NCBI RefSeq assembly: GCF_019749255.1 | Contig: NZ_JACWFH010000023.1 | Coordinates: 20,642 to 84,641 of the forward strand | Reading direction: 5' to 3' | Source of the DNA: Mesobacillus maritimus | Lineage (GTDB): Bacteria; Bacillota; Bacilli; Bacillales; Cytobacillaceae | DNA length: 64,000 bases | In this document: positions 35,773-44,034 of the stretch, piece after piece | How positions within the stretch are numbered: position 1 is the stretch's first letter | Layout: every line of letters starts with the position of its first letter | The notes under the pieces: model-generated | What the model saw: the letters and a program-made list of their open reading frames with translations, nothing else | The model's database searches: none | Told to the model about the DNA's origin: nothing | Made by a program: the position numbers and the translations under genes

Positions 35773-35804
35773 AAAAAAGGAGGGCATGAAAACGCCCTCC
35801 TTTT
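35773..35804 (-). terminator. First leader terminator of the ABC-F gene
   Basis: GGAGGGC / GCCCTCC around GTTTTCAT, followed on the minus strand by TTTTTTGC. It lies about 40 nt after the leader ORF stop codon. Confidence 0.85.
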
Positions 35805-35845
35805 AACCGCCTATACATGTGGGGTAAGAGATGTTTTTCACCGTT

Positions 35846-35974
35846 TTAGCTTGCTATTGAGTTGTTAAAAAAGGACATACGTGTCCCGTTAACACCTGCA
35901 ACAGCAAATTTTGCACGGCAAAAATAAAGGAATTCATTCCAAAATCCGCGCACTAAAACAGCTTGATTCAACAT
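35846..35974 (-). CDS. 42-codon leader ORF upstream of ABC-F
   Basis: ATG 35974 lies behind GGAGGTGGGG. The predicted peptide runs MLNQAVLVRGFWNEFLYFCR and ends FFNNSIAS. It lies between a sigma-A promoter and two intrinsic terminators, the classic arrangement for ribosome-mediated attenuation of ABC-F and other ribosome-protection genes. A segment just after its stop (35819-35833, containing CATCTCTTACCCCAC on the RNA) is complementary to its ribosome-binding and start region (GGTGGGGTAGATG), giving an alternative fold. A stalled ribosome on this ORF would alter that pairing. The peptide itself has no recognised domain. Confidence 0.75.
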   Translation of the reverse strand: MLNQAVLVRGFWNEFLYFCRAKFAVAGVNGTRMSFFNNSIAS

Positions 35975-36007
35975 CTACCCCACCTCCGTTTCATTAAAGT
36001 TAATTTT

Positions 36008-36036
36008 ATTTTACCACTTATCGAATTTTTAATCAA
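36008..36036 (-). promoter_or_regulatory. Sigma-A promoter of the ABC-F leader
   Basis: On the minus strand TTGATT, 17 bases, TAAAAT. The predicted start near 36001 gives a leader of about 350 nt before the ABC-F start codon. Confidence 0.65.
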
Positions 36037-36166
36037 TTTCAATTGATCATTCTTTTAAAAAGAATGACAGCATTTTAAAGCGACACGGAGGAAGAACTCA
36101 CGCTCCTACAAATAGCTTAGGGTTGGTTTAATATTTAAAGGGATTAATTATTGATAAAAATCATGG

Positions 36167-36919
36167 TTAGTCATTACAACAAGTCCCTTCTTCCTCCAAA
36201 TGTCCAGACTTGTTTACTTTTGTTTGCAAATATTTCTCGTTATATTCGGATATATCTCCCCATAAAGGTTCTCTTCCTGATACCTCTAAACCAGCGTCTT
36301 TTAAGGCTCGAAGTTTTTTCGGATTGTTTGTGATGAGCGTGACTGGTTTCTTCCGTAATGCTTTCAGAACAAGAATGGCATCCTCATAATTTCTAGAATC
36401 ATCGACAAAGCCGAGTGCTTCATTTGCCTCAACTGTATCAAAACCGTTTTCTTGTAAAATATATGCCATTGCCTTACTGAACAAGCCGATCCCTCTACCT
36501 TCATGGTTGGCTAAGTAAAATAACGCACCAGTCCCGTGTTCAGTAATCATCTTCATTGATTGCTTTAACTGAAAACCACAATCACATCTCTTGCTTCCAA
36601 ATATATCCCCTGTATGACAAATAGAGTGGAATCGAATGATTGCATCATCGTGATATTCAAAATCCCCATACACTAGGACACTGGATTGTTGTAGCTCTGC
36701 CAAGTTTACTGAAGATAATTTATCAATAACCCTTTCATAATCTTCTGTTACCTCATCACAATTCAGCCAGCAATACCACTGAAAAACAACCGTTGCTCCA
36801 TATAAATTCACAGGAAGTCTAATCGGTCCTACGAGGTAAATAGCACCTTTAGATGTCTTAATCAGTTGGATTTTGTCTTCCAATATCTCTAATACTTTAG
36901 TAACGAACGTTTTTTTCAT
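36167..36919 (-). CDS. GTP cyclohydrolase II-family protein (RibA-like, stand-alone)
   Basis: About 250 residues from ATG 36919 (MKKTFVTKVLEIL), behind AAAGGAG. The GCHII core keeps the zinc ligands in HTGDIFGSKRCDCGFQLKQSM, the catalytic NHEGRGIGLFSKAMAYILQENGFDTVEANEALGF and the C-terminal VTLITNNPKKLRALKDAGLEV. GCHII opens GTP to start riboflavin synthesis. Here it is not fused to RibB and lies outside a rib operon, so it may be a paralogue serving another pathway or an extra copy. NHEGRG replaces the usual QEGRG. A C-terminal CCND tail is unusual. Confidence 0.88.
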   Translation of the reverse strand: MKKTFVTKVLEILEDKIQLIKTSKGAIYLVGPIRLPVNLYGATVVFQWYCWLNCDEVTEDYERVIDKLSSVNLAELQQSSVLVYGDFEYHDDAIIRFHSICHTGDIFGSKRCDCGFQLKQSMKMITEHGTGALFYLANHEGRGIGLFSKAMAYILQENGFDTVEANEALGFVDDSRNYEDAILVLKALRKKPVTLITNNPKKLRALKDAGLEVSGREPLWGDISEYNEKYLQTKVNKSGHLEEEGTCCND

Positions 36920-37116
36920 ATTGAACTCCTTTTTTTCATTATCTTTTACTACTTTTAAAAATAAAACTTTGGAAATGATTTCACCTCCCATTATTTAGTT
37001 TGAACTACCAATCCAATGATTCATAACGGAAGTTTCCCAAAAGAATATTAGAACTTGGAGAATGCCTTTTCTTCTAGGACTCTGAGCAATCTTTGAGGGA
37101 AAACAGCTTTATATGA

Positions 37117-37160
37117 AAAAAGGGAAAGAACCCAAATGGTCCTTTCCCTTTTTGCTATGG
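37117..37160. terminator. Terminator in the 36992-37290 gap
   Basis: AAAAGGGAAAG and CCTTTCCCTTTTT form a stem around about a dozen bases, with A and T runs at either side. It probably ends the minus-strand PH-domain transcript. Nothing else is seen in this gap. Confidence 0.6.
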
Positions 37161-37290
37161 CAAAAATATTGGTATATTCAGACTGACGGACACTATGCTC
37201 TGCCAGTCTTATATCTACACCTCTGGGTCAAGAAGGTTCCTTGTTCTAATGATTTTAAGATTAGGGATATGCCCCCCTGCCCCTCAAGAA

Positions 37291-37659
37291 TTACAATAAT
37301 GCTTCTGCAATTAACTTATCAAACTTTCGGATATCAACGCCTTTTTTTAAGTGAATTTTAATATGCCCCGCTCTTGTCCACAACTCAACTTCAGCATTTA
37401 CATCCAGAAAGCTTCCAGCATTCTCTGTTGACCACATGTTGATCGATGAATATGGAAGCGAATAGATTTCAACCTTTTTCCCTGTGAACCCTTGTGCATC
37501 TCTCACGATTAGCCGCTTATTCGTAAAAATAGCACTATCCCGAATCGTCTTGTAAGCAGCAACTGCTTCTTCTCCTTCTACCAGCAAATCATGAACATCA
37601 TTTGGAACTGGGCATTCAGAAATTAGTGTCCACTCCAATATTCCTTGTGTAGCTGCCAT
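37291..37659 (-). CDS. Bacterial PH-domain protein
   Basis: A 122-residue protein matching the bPH_1 family. The domain reads LLVEGEEAVAAYKTIRDSAIFTNKRLIVRDAQGFTGKKVEIYSLPYSSINMWSTENAGSFLDVNAEVELWTRAGHIKIHLKKGVDIRKFDKLIAEALL. TNKRLIV and YSSINMWSTENAG are typical. Such proteins are small, cytosolic, form oligomeric rings and have no known enzymatic role. Start ATG 37659 follows AGGAGG (CTTACAGGAGGTTAGTAAA). Monocistronic. Confidence 0.88.
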   Translation of the reverse strand: MAATQGILEWTLISECPVPNDVHDLLVEGEEAVAAYKTIRDSAIFTNKRLIVRDAQGFTGKKVEIYSLPYSSINMWSTENAGSFLDVNAEVELWTRAGHIKIHLKKGVDIRKFDKLIAEALL

Positions 37660-37823
37660 TTTACTAACCTCCTGTAAGTTTCTTTTTATTATAATTCCAT
37701 TATATTACATTTAAATGAATAGAAGAAAATATTCTTTAGCCAATAACCCCTATCCCCTGCTCAAAAATAAACAAACCTTTTCCAATTGGTAATTCCACTA
37801 AATACACATGCCTTACATTTTTT

Positions 37824-37853
37824 TGAATGAATAATTGGCTGATGTTCATACTA
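37824..37853 (+). promoter_or_regulatory. Candidate sigma-G/sigma-F promoter of a DUF3231 gene
   Basis: TGAATG at 37824 and CATACTA at 37847 are separated by 17 bases. CATACTA matches the forespore sigma -10 consensus well, and TGAATG is close to the TGAATA -35. It lies about 60 bp before the start at 37911. Confidence 0.5.
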
Positions 37854-37910
37854 ATACCGATTTATTATCGAACGACGACGAAATTCATTCTTAAAAGTGG
37901 GGGAAAACAT

Positions 37911-38900
37911 ATGCCTGAAACACCATCTATTACATCCTCTGAAATTGGGGCATTATGGATGACATACCAACAAAAGACGATGGTTTTACGCATGTTAGAG
38001 TATTTTATCGAAAAAGCAGACGACCAAAAAGCAAAGGAAATCATGAAAGAATTATATGAGGAAATCGATCCTTATACCGAGAAAATTGTTCATATTTTTA
38101 AGATTGAAGGTGTTCCGGTTCCGGTCGGATTCACTTCTAACGATGTAAATGTCGAGGTCCCTAAATTATACGACAATGGATTCGACATTATGATGATCCG
38201 GATGATTAAGGAAATCAGTATGGCTATGCACACTTTACATATTACGGTGAGCTATCGAGATGATATTGTCATGATGATGAAAGAGCTTACCATGATTACC
38301 CAAAAGTATTATCATCGCTGTACAACCTATTTGCTTGAAAAAGGGCTAATGCCACGGTCACCTTATGTATCAATTGATAAAGAGGTAGAGTTTGTCAAAG
38401 ACCAAAATTATTTAAGTGGCTTAAATCCCTTTAGCGAGAAAAGACCTTTAACTACTGTAGAACTTGCCAATATCTATCATGCGATTGAATCCAATGTTGT
38501 AGGTATGAAAATGATTTTGGGGTTTGCTCAATGCGCAGAAAAAAAAGAAGTGAGTAAGTTTTTCAACAAAGGCGGAGAGTTGGCAAAATCAATCGTTAAA
38601 GAAATGGGAGATGTGATGTTACAAAATAATATCCACGTTCCGAACACCGCTGGAGGAAATATTACCGACTCTAAGCTTGCGCCTTTTTCTGATAAAATCA
38701 TGATGTATTGTGTAAGTTTGTTTTGTGGGTTTTCAATGGGTGGAAACTCTGTTGGCACTGCATTTAGTTTAAGAAACGATTTACCAGCTAAACTTTCTAT
38801 TTTTATGAAGGATATCTTTGAATACGCCCACGAGGGTGCGAAAATCATGATTAAGAACGGATGGATGGAAGAACCTCCGCAAACCTTGAAACACAAATAG
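37911..38900 (+). CDS. DUF3231 protein, intact copy
   Basis: About 329 residues starting MPETPSITSSEIGALWMTYQQ at ATG 37911, behind GTGGGGG; the frame upstream to 37827 overlaps the promoter. Two homologous helical halves follow the DUF3231 pattern: (S)SEIGALWxxY..., PVPVGFTSNDVNV, LYDNGFDIMMIRMI; then TTVELANIYHAIESNVVGMKMILGFAQCAEKKEVSKFF, PFSDKIMMYCVSLFCGF, and a C-terminal GWMEEPP. The family resembles coat-F/ferritin-like four-helix bundles and is restricted to spore-formers as far as I recall. The forespore-type promoter supports a sporulation link. Function unknown. Confidence 0.88.
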   Translation: MPETPSITSSEIGALWMTYQQKTMVLRMLEYFIEKADDQKAKEIMKELYEEIDPYTEKIVHIFKIEGVPVPVGFTSNDVNVEVPKLYDNGFDIMMIRMIKEISMAMHTLHITVSYRDDIVMMMKELTMITQKYYHRCTTYLLEKGLMPRSPYVSIDKEVEFVKDQNYLSGLNPFSEKRPLTTVELANIYHAIESNVVGMKMILGFAQCAEKKEVSKFFNKGGELAKSIVKEMGDVMLQNNIHVPNTAGGNITDSKLAPFSDKIMMYCVSLFCGFSMGGNSVGTAFSLRNDLPAKLSIFMKDIFEYAHEGAKIMIKNGWMEEPPQTLKHK

Positions 38901-38904
38901 AATA

Positions 38905-38925
38905 AGGACATAGGTCCCTTGTCTC
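38905..38925. repeat. GGGACA-type short hairpin repeat
   Basis: AAGGACATAGGTCCCTTGTC just after the DUF3231 stop belongs to the family at 24213, 50298 and 55021. Confidence 0.45.
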
Positions 38926-38971
38926 AAAGACCAAAAGAAAAGAGAAGCTCTACCTTCCCCTTGTCCCAGCC

Positions 38972-39015
38972 AAAAAAAATCCTGTAGAGTGGATTCCCTA
39001 CAGGATTAGTTTTTG
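38972..39015. terminator. DoxX-type terminator (copy attached to a relic)
   Basis: AATCCTGTAGAG / CCCTACAGGATT hairpin flanked by A and T runs, nearly identical to the ones after the DoxX genes at 43466, 46243 and 50337. Confidence 0.75.
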
Positions 39016-39115
39016 TTTACTATTGGTTAGACTGCGGCTTTTTAAACTAGCCCCAAGTTTTATTATGGTGAATGTATTGCAAAGAAATGGAACCACCGAG
39101 CGTTGGCACGGTCTT
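39016..39115 (-). pseudogene. Relic of a fourth DoxX gene (3' end only)
   Basis: Immediately past a DoxX-type terminator lies DNA resembling the 3' end of the DoxX genes. The block at 39068-39100 matches the 43519 copy at 28 of 33 positions (GAATGTATTGCAAAG versus GAATGTTTTGCGAAG, then GGAACCACC in both). Upstream similarity fades and no reading frame survives. The rest of the 38901-39248 gap shows nothing else recognisable. Confidence 0.65.
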
Positions 39116-39248
39116 TTATGACGGCTATTCCCCCGAACCGTTCATCTTTGAGTAGCCTTTGGCGTTTATACCACTACCTCTATCACTCTTTACTTCACGC
39201 TCGATATTATTCGAAACTCCTATCACCTTCCTTTTAATTTATCTTAAT

Positions 39249-40424
39249 CTATTCGTTCAGATAAGCCCAAGCGTATTGTGCATACAATTCCGCTCCTGTG
39301 GCAAGGGCATCCTCGTCGATATTAAAGCGGCCATGATGATGTGCCCATTCTGTATCTTTTTCTGGGTTCCCACAGCCAACGAGCGCAAAGCTTCCAGGGA
39401 CTTCATCAAGATAGAAGCTAAAGTCTTCTCCACCCATTGTTGGTTTTTCGTGATAGACGACTTCTTCTCCAAAGGCTTCGGCTGCGACTTTTTGAACAAG
39501 GTTCGCACTGTATTCATCATTGATGACTGCCTGTGTCCCGCGAGTGTATTCGACTTTCGCTGTTGCTCCATATAAAGCAGCCACTTGGTCGGCATAATGC
39601 GTAAGCTGTGTTTCAATATGGTCGCGCGTACTTGGATCAAAGCAACGAACGGTTCCCTCAATCACCGCATTTTCCGCAATCACATTGAAACGAGTACCGA
39701 CCGTCATTTTGCCAACCGTTAACACCGCTGGTTGCTGCGGGTCAATGGTTCTTGAAATCACTGGCTGGACGTTCATTACAAACGCCGAGGCAACAATTGC
39801 GGCGTCAATGCAATCTTGTGGCATCGCCCCGTGACCGCCTCTGCCTGTAAAGGTTACCGTAAACAAATCCGCTGACGCGAAAGAAGGACCAGGGCTGCAG
39901 CTTACCTTATGAGTAGGAATTTGCGACCAAATATGAATACCAAACACATTGTCCACTCCTTCTACTGCCCCTTGTTCAACAAGTGCCTTTGCACCTTCTG
40001 CCACCTCTTCAGCTGGTTGAAAGATCAACCGAACATTCCCAGGCAACTCTTCTTTCACCTCGTTCAAGGCCTTTGCGGCAATCAATAACATCGCAGTATG
40101 TGCATCATGGCCACATGCATGCATTTTGCCTTCTTCTTTTGACGCATAAGCTAAGTCTTTGTTAAGTTGCTGCACCGATAAGGCATCCATATCCCCGCGA
40201 AGCGCCACCGTTTTGCCAGGCTTGCCTCCCTTAATCTCGGCAATCACCCCGGTTGGCTCTGTTCGCCGGTACGATATTCCAAGCTTCTCTAGATACGCAC
40301 AAACAAACTTTGTTGTGTTTTCTTCCTGCCAAGAAAGCTCTGGTTCACTATGTAGTTGTCTTCGTAAAGATGTTAGTTCTTCACTATATTGATTGATGGC
40401 CTCTTTTACCTTTTGATGGATCAT
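39249..40424 (-). CDS. M20-family amidohydrolase (N-acyl-amino-acid/hippurate hydrolase type)
   Basis: A 391-residue M20D metallo-amidohydrolase. Zinc-site segments are VALRGDMDALSV, MHACGHDAHTAMLLIAAKAL, LIFQPAEEVAEGAKALVEQGAVEGVDNVFGIH and the dimerisation domain SADLFTVTFTGRGGHGAMPQDCIDAAIVAS. The last ligand is in PTMGGEDFSFYLDEVPGSFALVGCG. Such enzymes deacylate N-acyl amino acids or cleave related amides in the cytoplasm. The start overlaps the stop of the next hydrolase by four bases (ATGA), so both are co-translated. The substrate is inferred only at family level. Confidence 0.92.
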   Translation of the reverse strand: MIHQKVKEAINQYSEELTSLRRQLHSEPELSWQEENTTKFVCAYLEKLGISYRRTEPTGVIAEIKGGKPGKTVALRGDMDALSVQQLNKDLAYASKEEGKMHACGHDAHTAMLLIAAKALNEVKEELPGNVRLIFQPAEEVAEGAKALVEQGAVEGVDNVFGIHIWSQIPTHKVSCSPGPSFASADLFTVTFTGRGGHGAMPQDCIDAAIVASAFVMNVQPVISRTIDPQQPAVLTVGKMTVGTRFNVIAENAVIEGTVRCFDPSTRDHIETQLTHYADQVAALYGATAKVEYTRGTQAVINDEYSANLVQKVAAEAFGEEVVYHEKPTMGGEDFSFYLDEVPGSFALVGCGNPEKDTEWAHHHGRFNIDEDALATGAELYAQYAWAYLNE

Positions 40425-41656
40425 GCTGATTCAACCTCCGTTAATTTCTTTGCTGTCTCATAGAAAATTTCAACTGCTTGAGCAATATGACTGCTATCTG
40501 ACCATTCTTCCGGGCAATGACTTAGACCTGCTTTACTTGGGATAAACAACATCCCCACATCTGTAACATCAGAAAACACCATCGCATCATGCCCTGCCCC
40601 ACTATCGATTGAACAGTACGGGATATTCATCTCTGTGCTACTTTCTTTTAAAAGCAAGATAATGCCTTGATTTAACTCTTTTGGCTGCATGTATAATCGT
40701 TGCTCTGCTACAATTTCTATTCCATTTTGATTGTGAGATTCTAGTAATTCTTGCATGTTCCGAATCACATTCTGCACACGTGCTTCCTTTCCAGAACGAA
40801 TATCTACGGTAAACACTACTTTATCTGGGATTACATTTGCTCCGTTTGGAAATACATTCAAGCGCCCTGTCGTGATGACTGTTCCGTTGCCTTCCTCCAT
40901 CGCGAGCTCTGGGAATTGACTAATCACTTTCGCAGCAGCAACTAAGGCATCCGTACGCCGGTCCATCGGAGTTGTGCCTGCATGACCCGCCTTCCCTGTA
41001 AGCGTCACTTCATACTGAGTTAAGCCAACAATCGCTTCCACGACGCCGATTGAAATGTTTTTTTCTTCTAAAATCGGACCTTGCTCAATATGTAATTCAA
41101 GAAAGGCCTTCATTGTTTTTGGATCTCTTCTTTTCGGAAGTGATGAATCTAAACCAATTTCCCTCATCGCTTCTACCGTTGAGATTCCATCTTTGTCTGT
41201 TAAACTCTTAAACTCTTCCTCACTGAGCAATCCTGTCATTCCCCTTGACCCCATCAGCCCGCCGCCAAATCGAGCGCCTTCTTCCTCTACAAGTGCGACT
41301 ACTTCAAGTGGATACTTAGGTTTTAGGTTGTTTTGATGAAAAAGCTGTGCGACTTCGAGAGCGGCGACCACTCCGGCAGGACCATCATAGGAACCACCAT
41401 TTGGAACCGAATCAAAGTGAGAACCAATCAATACACTAGGCGCTCCTTCCATTGTGCCACCCAACTTTCCAAAGATGTTTCCTAAGCCATCCTCACGAAC
41501 AGTCAGACCAGATGCCTCCATTTGTTGCTTAATGTACGTTCGTGCCTTTAAATCCTCTTCGCTATAAGATAATCGCGTCGTTCCATTTCCAGGTGTTGCC
41601 GTATATTTACTTAATTCTTCAATATGGTGTTCAATCCGTTCTTTTATTTCCTTCAT
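40421..41656 (-). CDS. M20-family Zn hydrolase (N-carbamoyl-amino-acid/allantoate amidohydrolase type)
   Basis: A 411-residue enzyme of the hydantoinase/carbamoylase branch (M20C/AmaB, AllC-like). Motifs are VLIGSHFDSVPNGGSYDGPAGVVAALEVAQ, VALVEEEGARFGGGLMGSRGM, LELHIEQGPILEEKNISIGVVEAIVG and the dimerisation segment LTGKAGHAGTTPMDRRTDAL. CSIDSGAGHDAMVF holds the last ligand. It hydrolyses carbamoyl or ureido amides of amino acids. It lies in a set with the M20D amidohydrolase and an integral membrane transporter, so uptake and hydrolysis of an N-substituted amino acid is likely. Confidence 0.92.
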   Translation of the reverse strand: MKEIKERIEHHIEELSKYTATPGNGTTRLSYSEEDLKARTYIKQQMEASGLTVREDGLGNIFGKLGGTMEGAPSVLIGSHFDSVPNGGSYDGPAGVVAALEVAQLFHQNNLKPKYPLEVVALVEEEGARFGGGLMGSRGMTGLLSEEEFKSLTDKDGISTVEAMREIGLDSSLPKRRDPKTMKAFLELHIEQGPILEEKNISIGVVEAIVGLTQYEVTLTGKAGHAGTTPMDRRTDALVAAAKVISQFPELAMEEGNGTVITTGRLNVFPNGANVIPDKVVFTVDIRSGKEARVQNVIRNMQELLESHNQNGIEIVAEQRLYMQPKELNQGIILLLKESSTEMNIPYCSIDSGAGHDAMVFSDVTDVGMLFIPSKAGLSHCPEEWSDSSHIAQAVEIFYETAKKLTEVESA

Positions 41657-41879
41657 TAGTATTCCCTCCTGTATCTACCTTTTTTAGCGGAAATCCTCCA
41701 CCTAATCCTGAGTACTTGTATAAAAGCGTATACGAGGGATTAACCACCCCCTCGCATATGTCCGATTTTTATATAAAAGGGTCTCTTTTTCCACTCAACC
41801 CTTTTACGCCGATAATATTACATCTACTAAAATGGAATTCAATTCTGTTTAATAAAAATCCATGCTGATTATATTCTGA

Positions 41880-43076
41880 TTACAAGAACCCAACGAAAAT
41901 CCCTGCTAACACAACGGATACTATCGTTACGGTGATGAATCCTCCGACAAGCATTGGCGGTAACATATGGCTCGTTAACACGTCTCTTTCTTTCTCATCG
42001 TCTGTCAATGATTTGATGACCTCGTTGGTGATGATATAGTCCGCTGGGAAACCATATAACGCTGTTAGTGAGACAGCGAACGCCATATTCTTGCTCACCT
42101 TTAAAAATTTACCGGCAATGAAGGAGAAGATGTACATTCCGATGATCCCAATCACGATGCTACCGAAAAGTGGATATAAAATTTCTACCATCATACTTGG
42201 TGTAGCTTTGTTCAAACCATCAAAGATAAACAACATTAACGCTAACAGGGCAAACCCAAATCCATTTGCTTTTTGCAAAATCTGTCTCTCTAGGAAACCC
42301 ACACTAGAAGCAATCACCCCGAATAATAAACAAAGGATAAAGGGACTGATACTGACAACAGGCGCTAATGCTGTCGACACAAGGTACGCAAGGTAGGAAA
42401 CAAGGGCGAGTTTGAAAAACTTAAAAAACTCCGTATTGTATTTTTCAGGCATTTTCCATCTGCTAGAACCTGCTTCCACTGTAGCTGCGACCTCTTCTTT
42501 GACGCTCTGCTTATCCTCAATCTTTTCAAGTTGTCCGTTACGATAAAGAGTTAACAAGCGTTTTCCTTCTTTTTTTAGAACAATGGATGTAATTGGGTAG
42601 CCAGCAAATCCTTGCATCACGTAGATGACAATCGCCAATACCGACAAAGTGGTTAGTCCTGCTGCATTTGCTGCCTCTGACATAATTAATGAAGAAACAA
42701 CACCGCCAACTAATGGTGGCACCGCTACAATCATCGTCTCAAAGCCAAATACAAGCGTTCCAACGGTTAGCAAAATCGCGATAATTCCTAAGATTCCAGA
42801 AAGAGCAATCACGATTGTTTTCCATTGATTTTTCAATTCTTTAAGGGAAAGCAACGTCCCCATATTGGTGATTAATAAGTACATCATCATCGTGGCTACA
42901 ACTGGCGGTACGCCTGCTAACGACACGATGTCTTTCGGGAAGAAGGTCCAGTATCCTACTAAAAACAACACAGCACATACAAAAATAGAAGGCACCCAGG
43001 CTTTTGTTCGAACCGCGACCAGGTCTCCGATAAATAAAATAAGAGTTAAAATAACTAAAGCTAACATCTGTGACAT
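41880..43076 (-). CDS. Multi-pass membrane transporter, GltS-like
   Basis: About 398 residues with ten or more hydrophobic segments. Landmarks are LALVILTLILFIGDLVAV, PPVVATMMMYLLITNMGTLLSLKELKNQWK, a duplicated core with AVPPLVGGVVSSLIMSEAANAAGLTT and LTALYGFPADYIITNEVIKSL, and a soluble loop around residues 185-215. The layout resembles sodium/glutamate symporter-like (GltS) permeases with two inverted halves, but I do not recognise the exact family. ATG 43076 follows GTAGGGTGA. The hydrolase genes downstream suggest it carries an acylated or carbamoylated amino acid. Confidence 0.7.
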   Translation of the reverse strand: MSQMLALVILTLILFIGDLVAVRTKAWVPSIFVCAVLFLVGYWTFFPKDIVSLAGVPPVVATMMMYLLITNMGTLLSLKELKNQWKTIVIALSGILGIIAILLTVGTLVFGFETMIVAVPPLVGGVVSSLIMSEAANAAGLTTLSVLAIVIYVMQGFAGYPITSIVLKKEGKRLLTLYRNGQLEKIEDKQSVKEEVAATVEAGSSRWKMPEKYNTEFFKFFKLALVSYLAYLVSTALAPVVSISPFILCLLFGVIASSVGFLERQILQKANGFGFALLALMLFIFDGLNKATPSMMVEILYPLFGSIVIGIIGMYIFSFIAGKFLKVSKNMAFAVSLTALYGFPADYIITNEVIKSLTDDEKERDVLTSHMLPPMLVGGFITVTIVSVVLAGIFVGFL

Positions 43077-43085
43077 AACGATCAC

Positions 43086-43465
43086 CCTACTTCTCTTTTA
43101 ATTTGTATTGGATATCAGATAACTAAATTAGATATATTAGAATATTAATAGAATTTTATAATTCAGTCAATTTAAATTTTCATATTTTTCTGTTTAAACG
43201 CTTTCATTTGTATATTTAACCAGATTAAGTTATATGTATGAAAACGATATTATTGAAAAATAATAGTTTGATTAGGGCAATAAAATGACTTTTAAAAAAC
43301 AGAACCAATTCTTCTAATCCATATGGAAACAGCCTCCTCCTTAGTTGCCTTCCTATTTCTCAAAGCCTCTTTTTTAAAGCCAGCCATTTTCTACAAAAGG
43401 TGAAACTGCCGAAAAAGGTTGAGACTTTTATTTGGAAACCAAGAACACCAGAATTTAAACAAAAT
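43086..43465. other. Intergenic region upstream of the GltS-like gene
   Basis: AT-rich promoter region of the transporter gene followed by about 200 bp (43260-43465) in which I see no gene, repeat or RNA motif. Confidence 0.4.
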
Positions 43466-43499
43466 AAAAATCCTGTAGAGAGAATTCCCTACAGGATTG
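43466..43499. terminator. Terminator of DoxX copy 1
   Basis: AATCCTGTAG / CTACAGGATT stem around a short loop, with flanking A-rich DNA giving a T-rich tail on the minus strand. Confidence 0.8.
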
Positions 43500-43518
43500 A
43501 TCTTGTAATAAATATAGG

Positions 43519-44034
43519 TTAAGCTGCCGCTTTTACATTCCCTTCTGCCTTTTTGTTGAATGTTTTGCGAAGGAACGGAACCACCCAGCGGTCTAAACCG
43601 TAATGAGCTGCGTTATAACCAGCAAATAGGATGATGGCTCCAAAGAAGATATCTGTTGGGTTATGAGATACTGTGCCAGCTAAGAAAAAGCTGAAGTTCA
43701 TCACAAGTCCAAAGAACATCGCAGCGGTTGTTAAGCATCCAAGAAGTAAGCCTAAGCCAACTAAAAACTCACCAAGTGGGACAATAATGTTGAACAAATC
43801 AATGTTTGGCAATGCAAAAGTTTCGAGGAAGTTTACATACCAACTATACACAGGCGCTCCGTCTGGGCCAGTGACAGGATTGGCAATCGCTCCTTGAATG
43901 AATCCAGATGCATCAAATCCTCCACCCGTTAATTTCCCCCAACCTGCTGTCATCCAGTTATAGCCAAGCCAGATTCGAATGACTGCTAAGATTCCAGCTG
44001 CAATTTTATTTTCTCTTAACATATTTGCGAACAT
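43519..44034 (-). CDS. DoxX-family membrane protein, copy 1
   Basis: A 171-residue protein with four hydrophobic helices. It starts MFANMLRENKIAAGILAVIR at ATG 44034; the longer frame to 44181 reads into the regulatory region. DoxX family members (quinone-linked thiosulfate oxidation subunits, MhqP/CatD-like redox proteins) share the NWMTAGWGKLTGGG, LPNIDLFNIIVPLGEFLVGLGLLLG, and FAGYNAAHYGLDRW segments. It is nearly identical to the copies at 46293 and 50387. A Rex/Fnr-like palindrome lies about 95 bp upstream of the start, so expression is probably tied to redox or oxygen status. Confidence 0.9.
   Translation of the reverse strand: MFANMLRENKIAAGILAVIRIWLGYNWMTAGWGKLTGGGFDASGFIQGAIANPVTGPDGAPVYSWYVNFLETFALPNIDLFNIIVPLGEFLVGLGLLLGCLTTAAMFFGLVMNFSFFLAGTVSHNPTDIFFGAIILFAGYNAAHYGLDRWVVPFLRKTFNKKAEGNVKAAA

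Noticed and set aside
36992..37290. FMN riboswitch upstream of the GTP cyclohydrolase II-like gene
   Set aside because: No RFN-element consensus was found; only a terminator hairpin.
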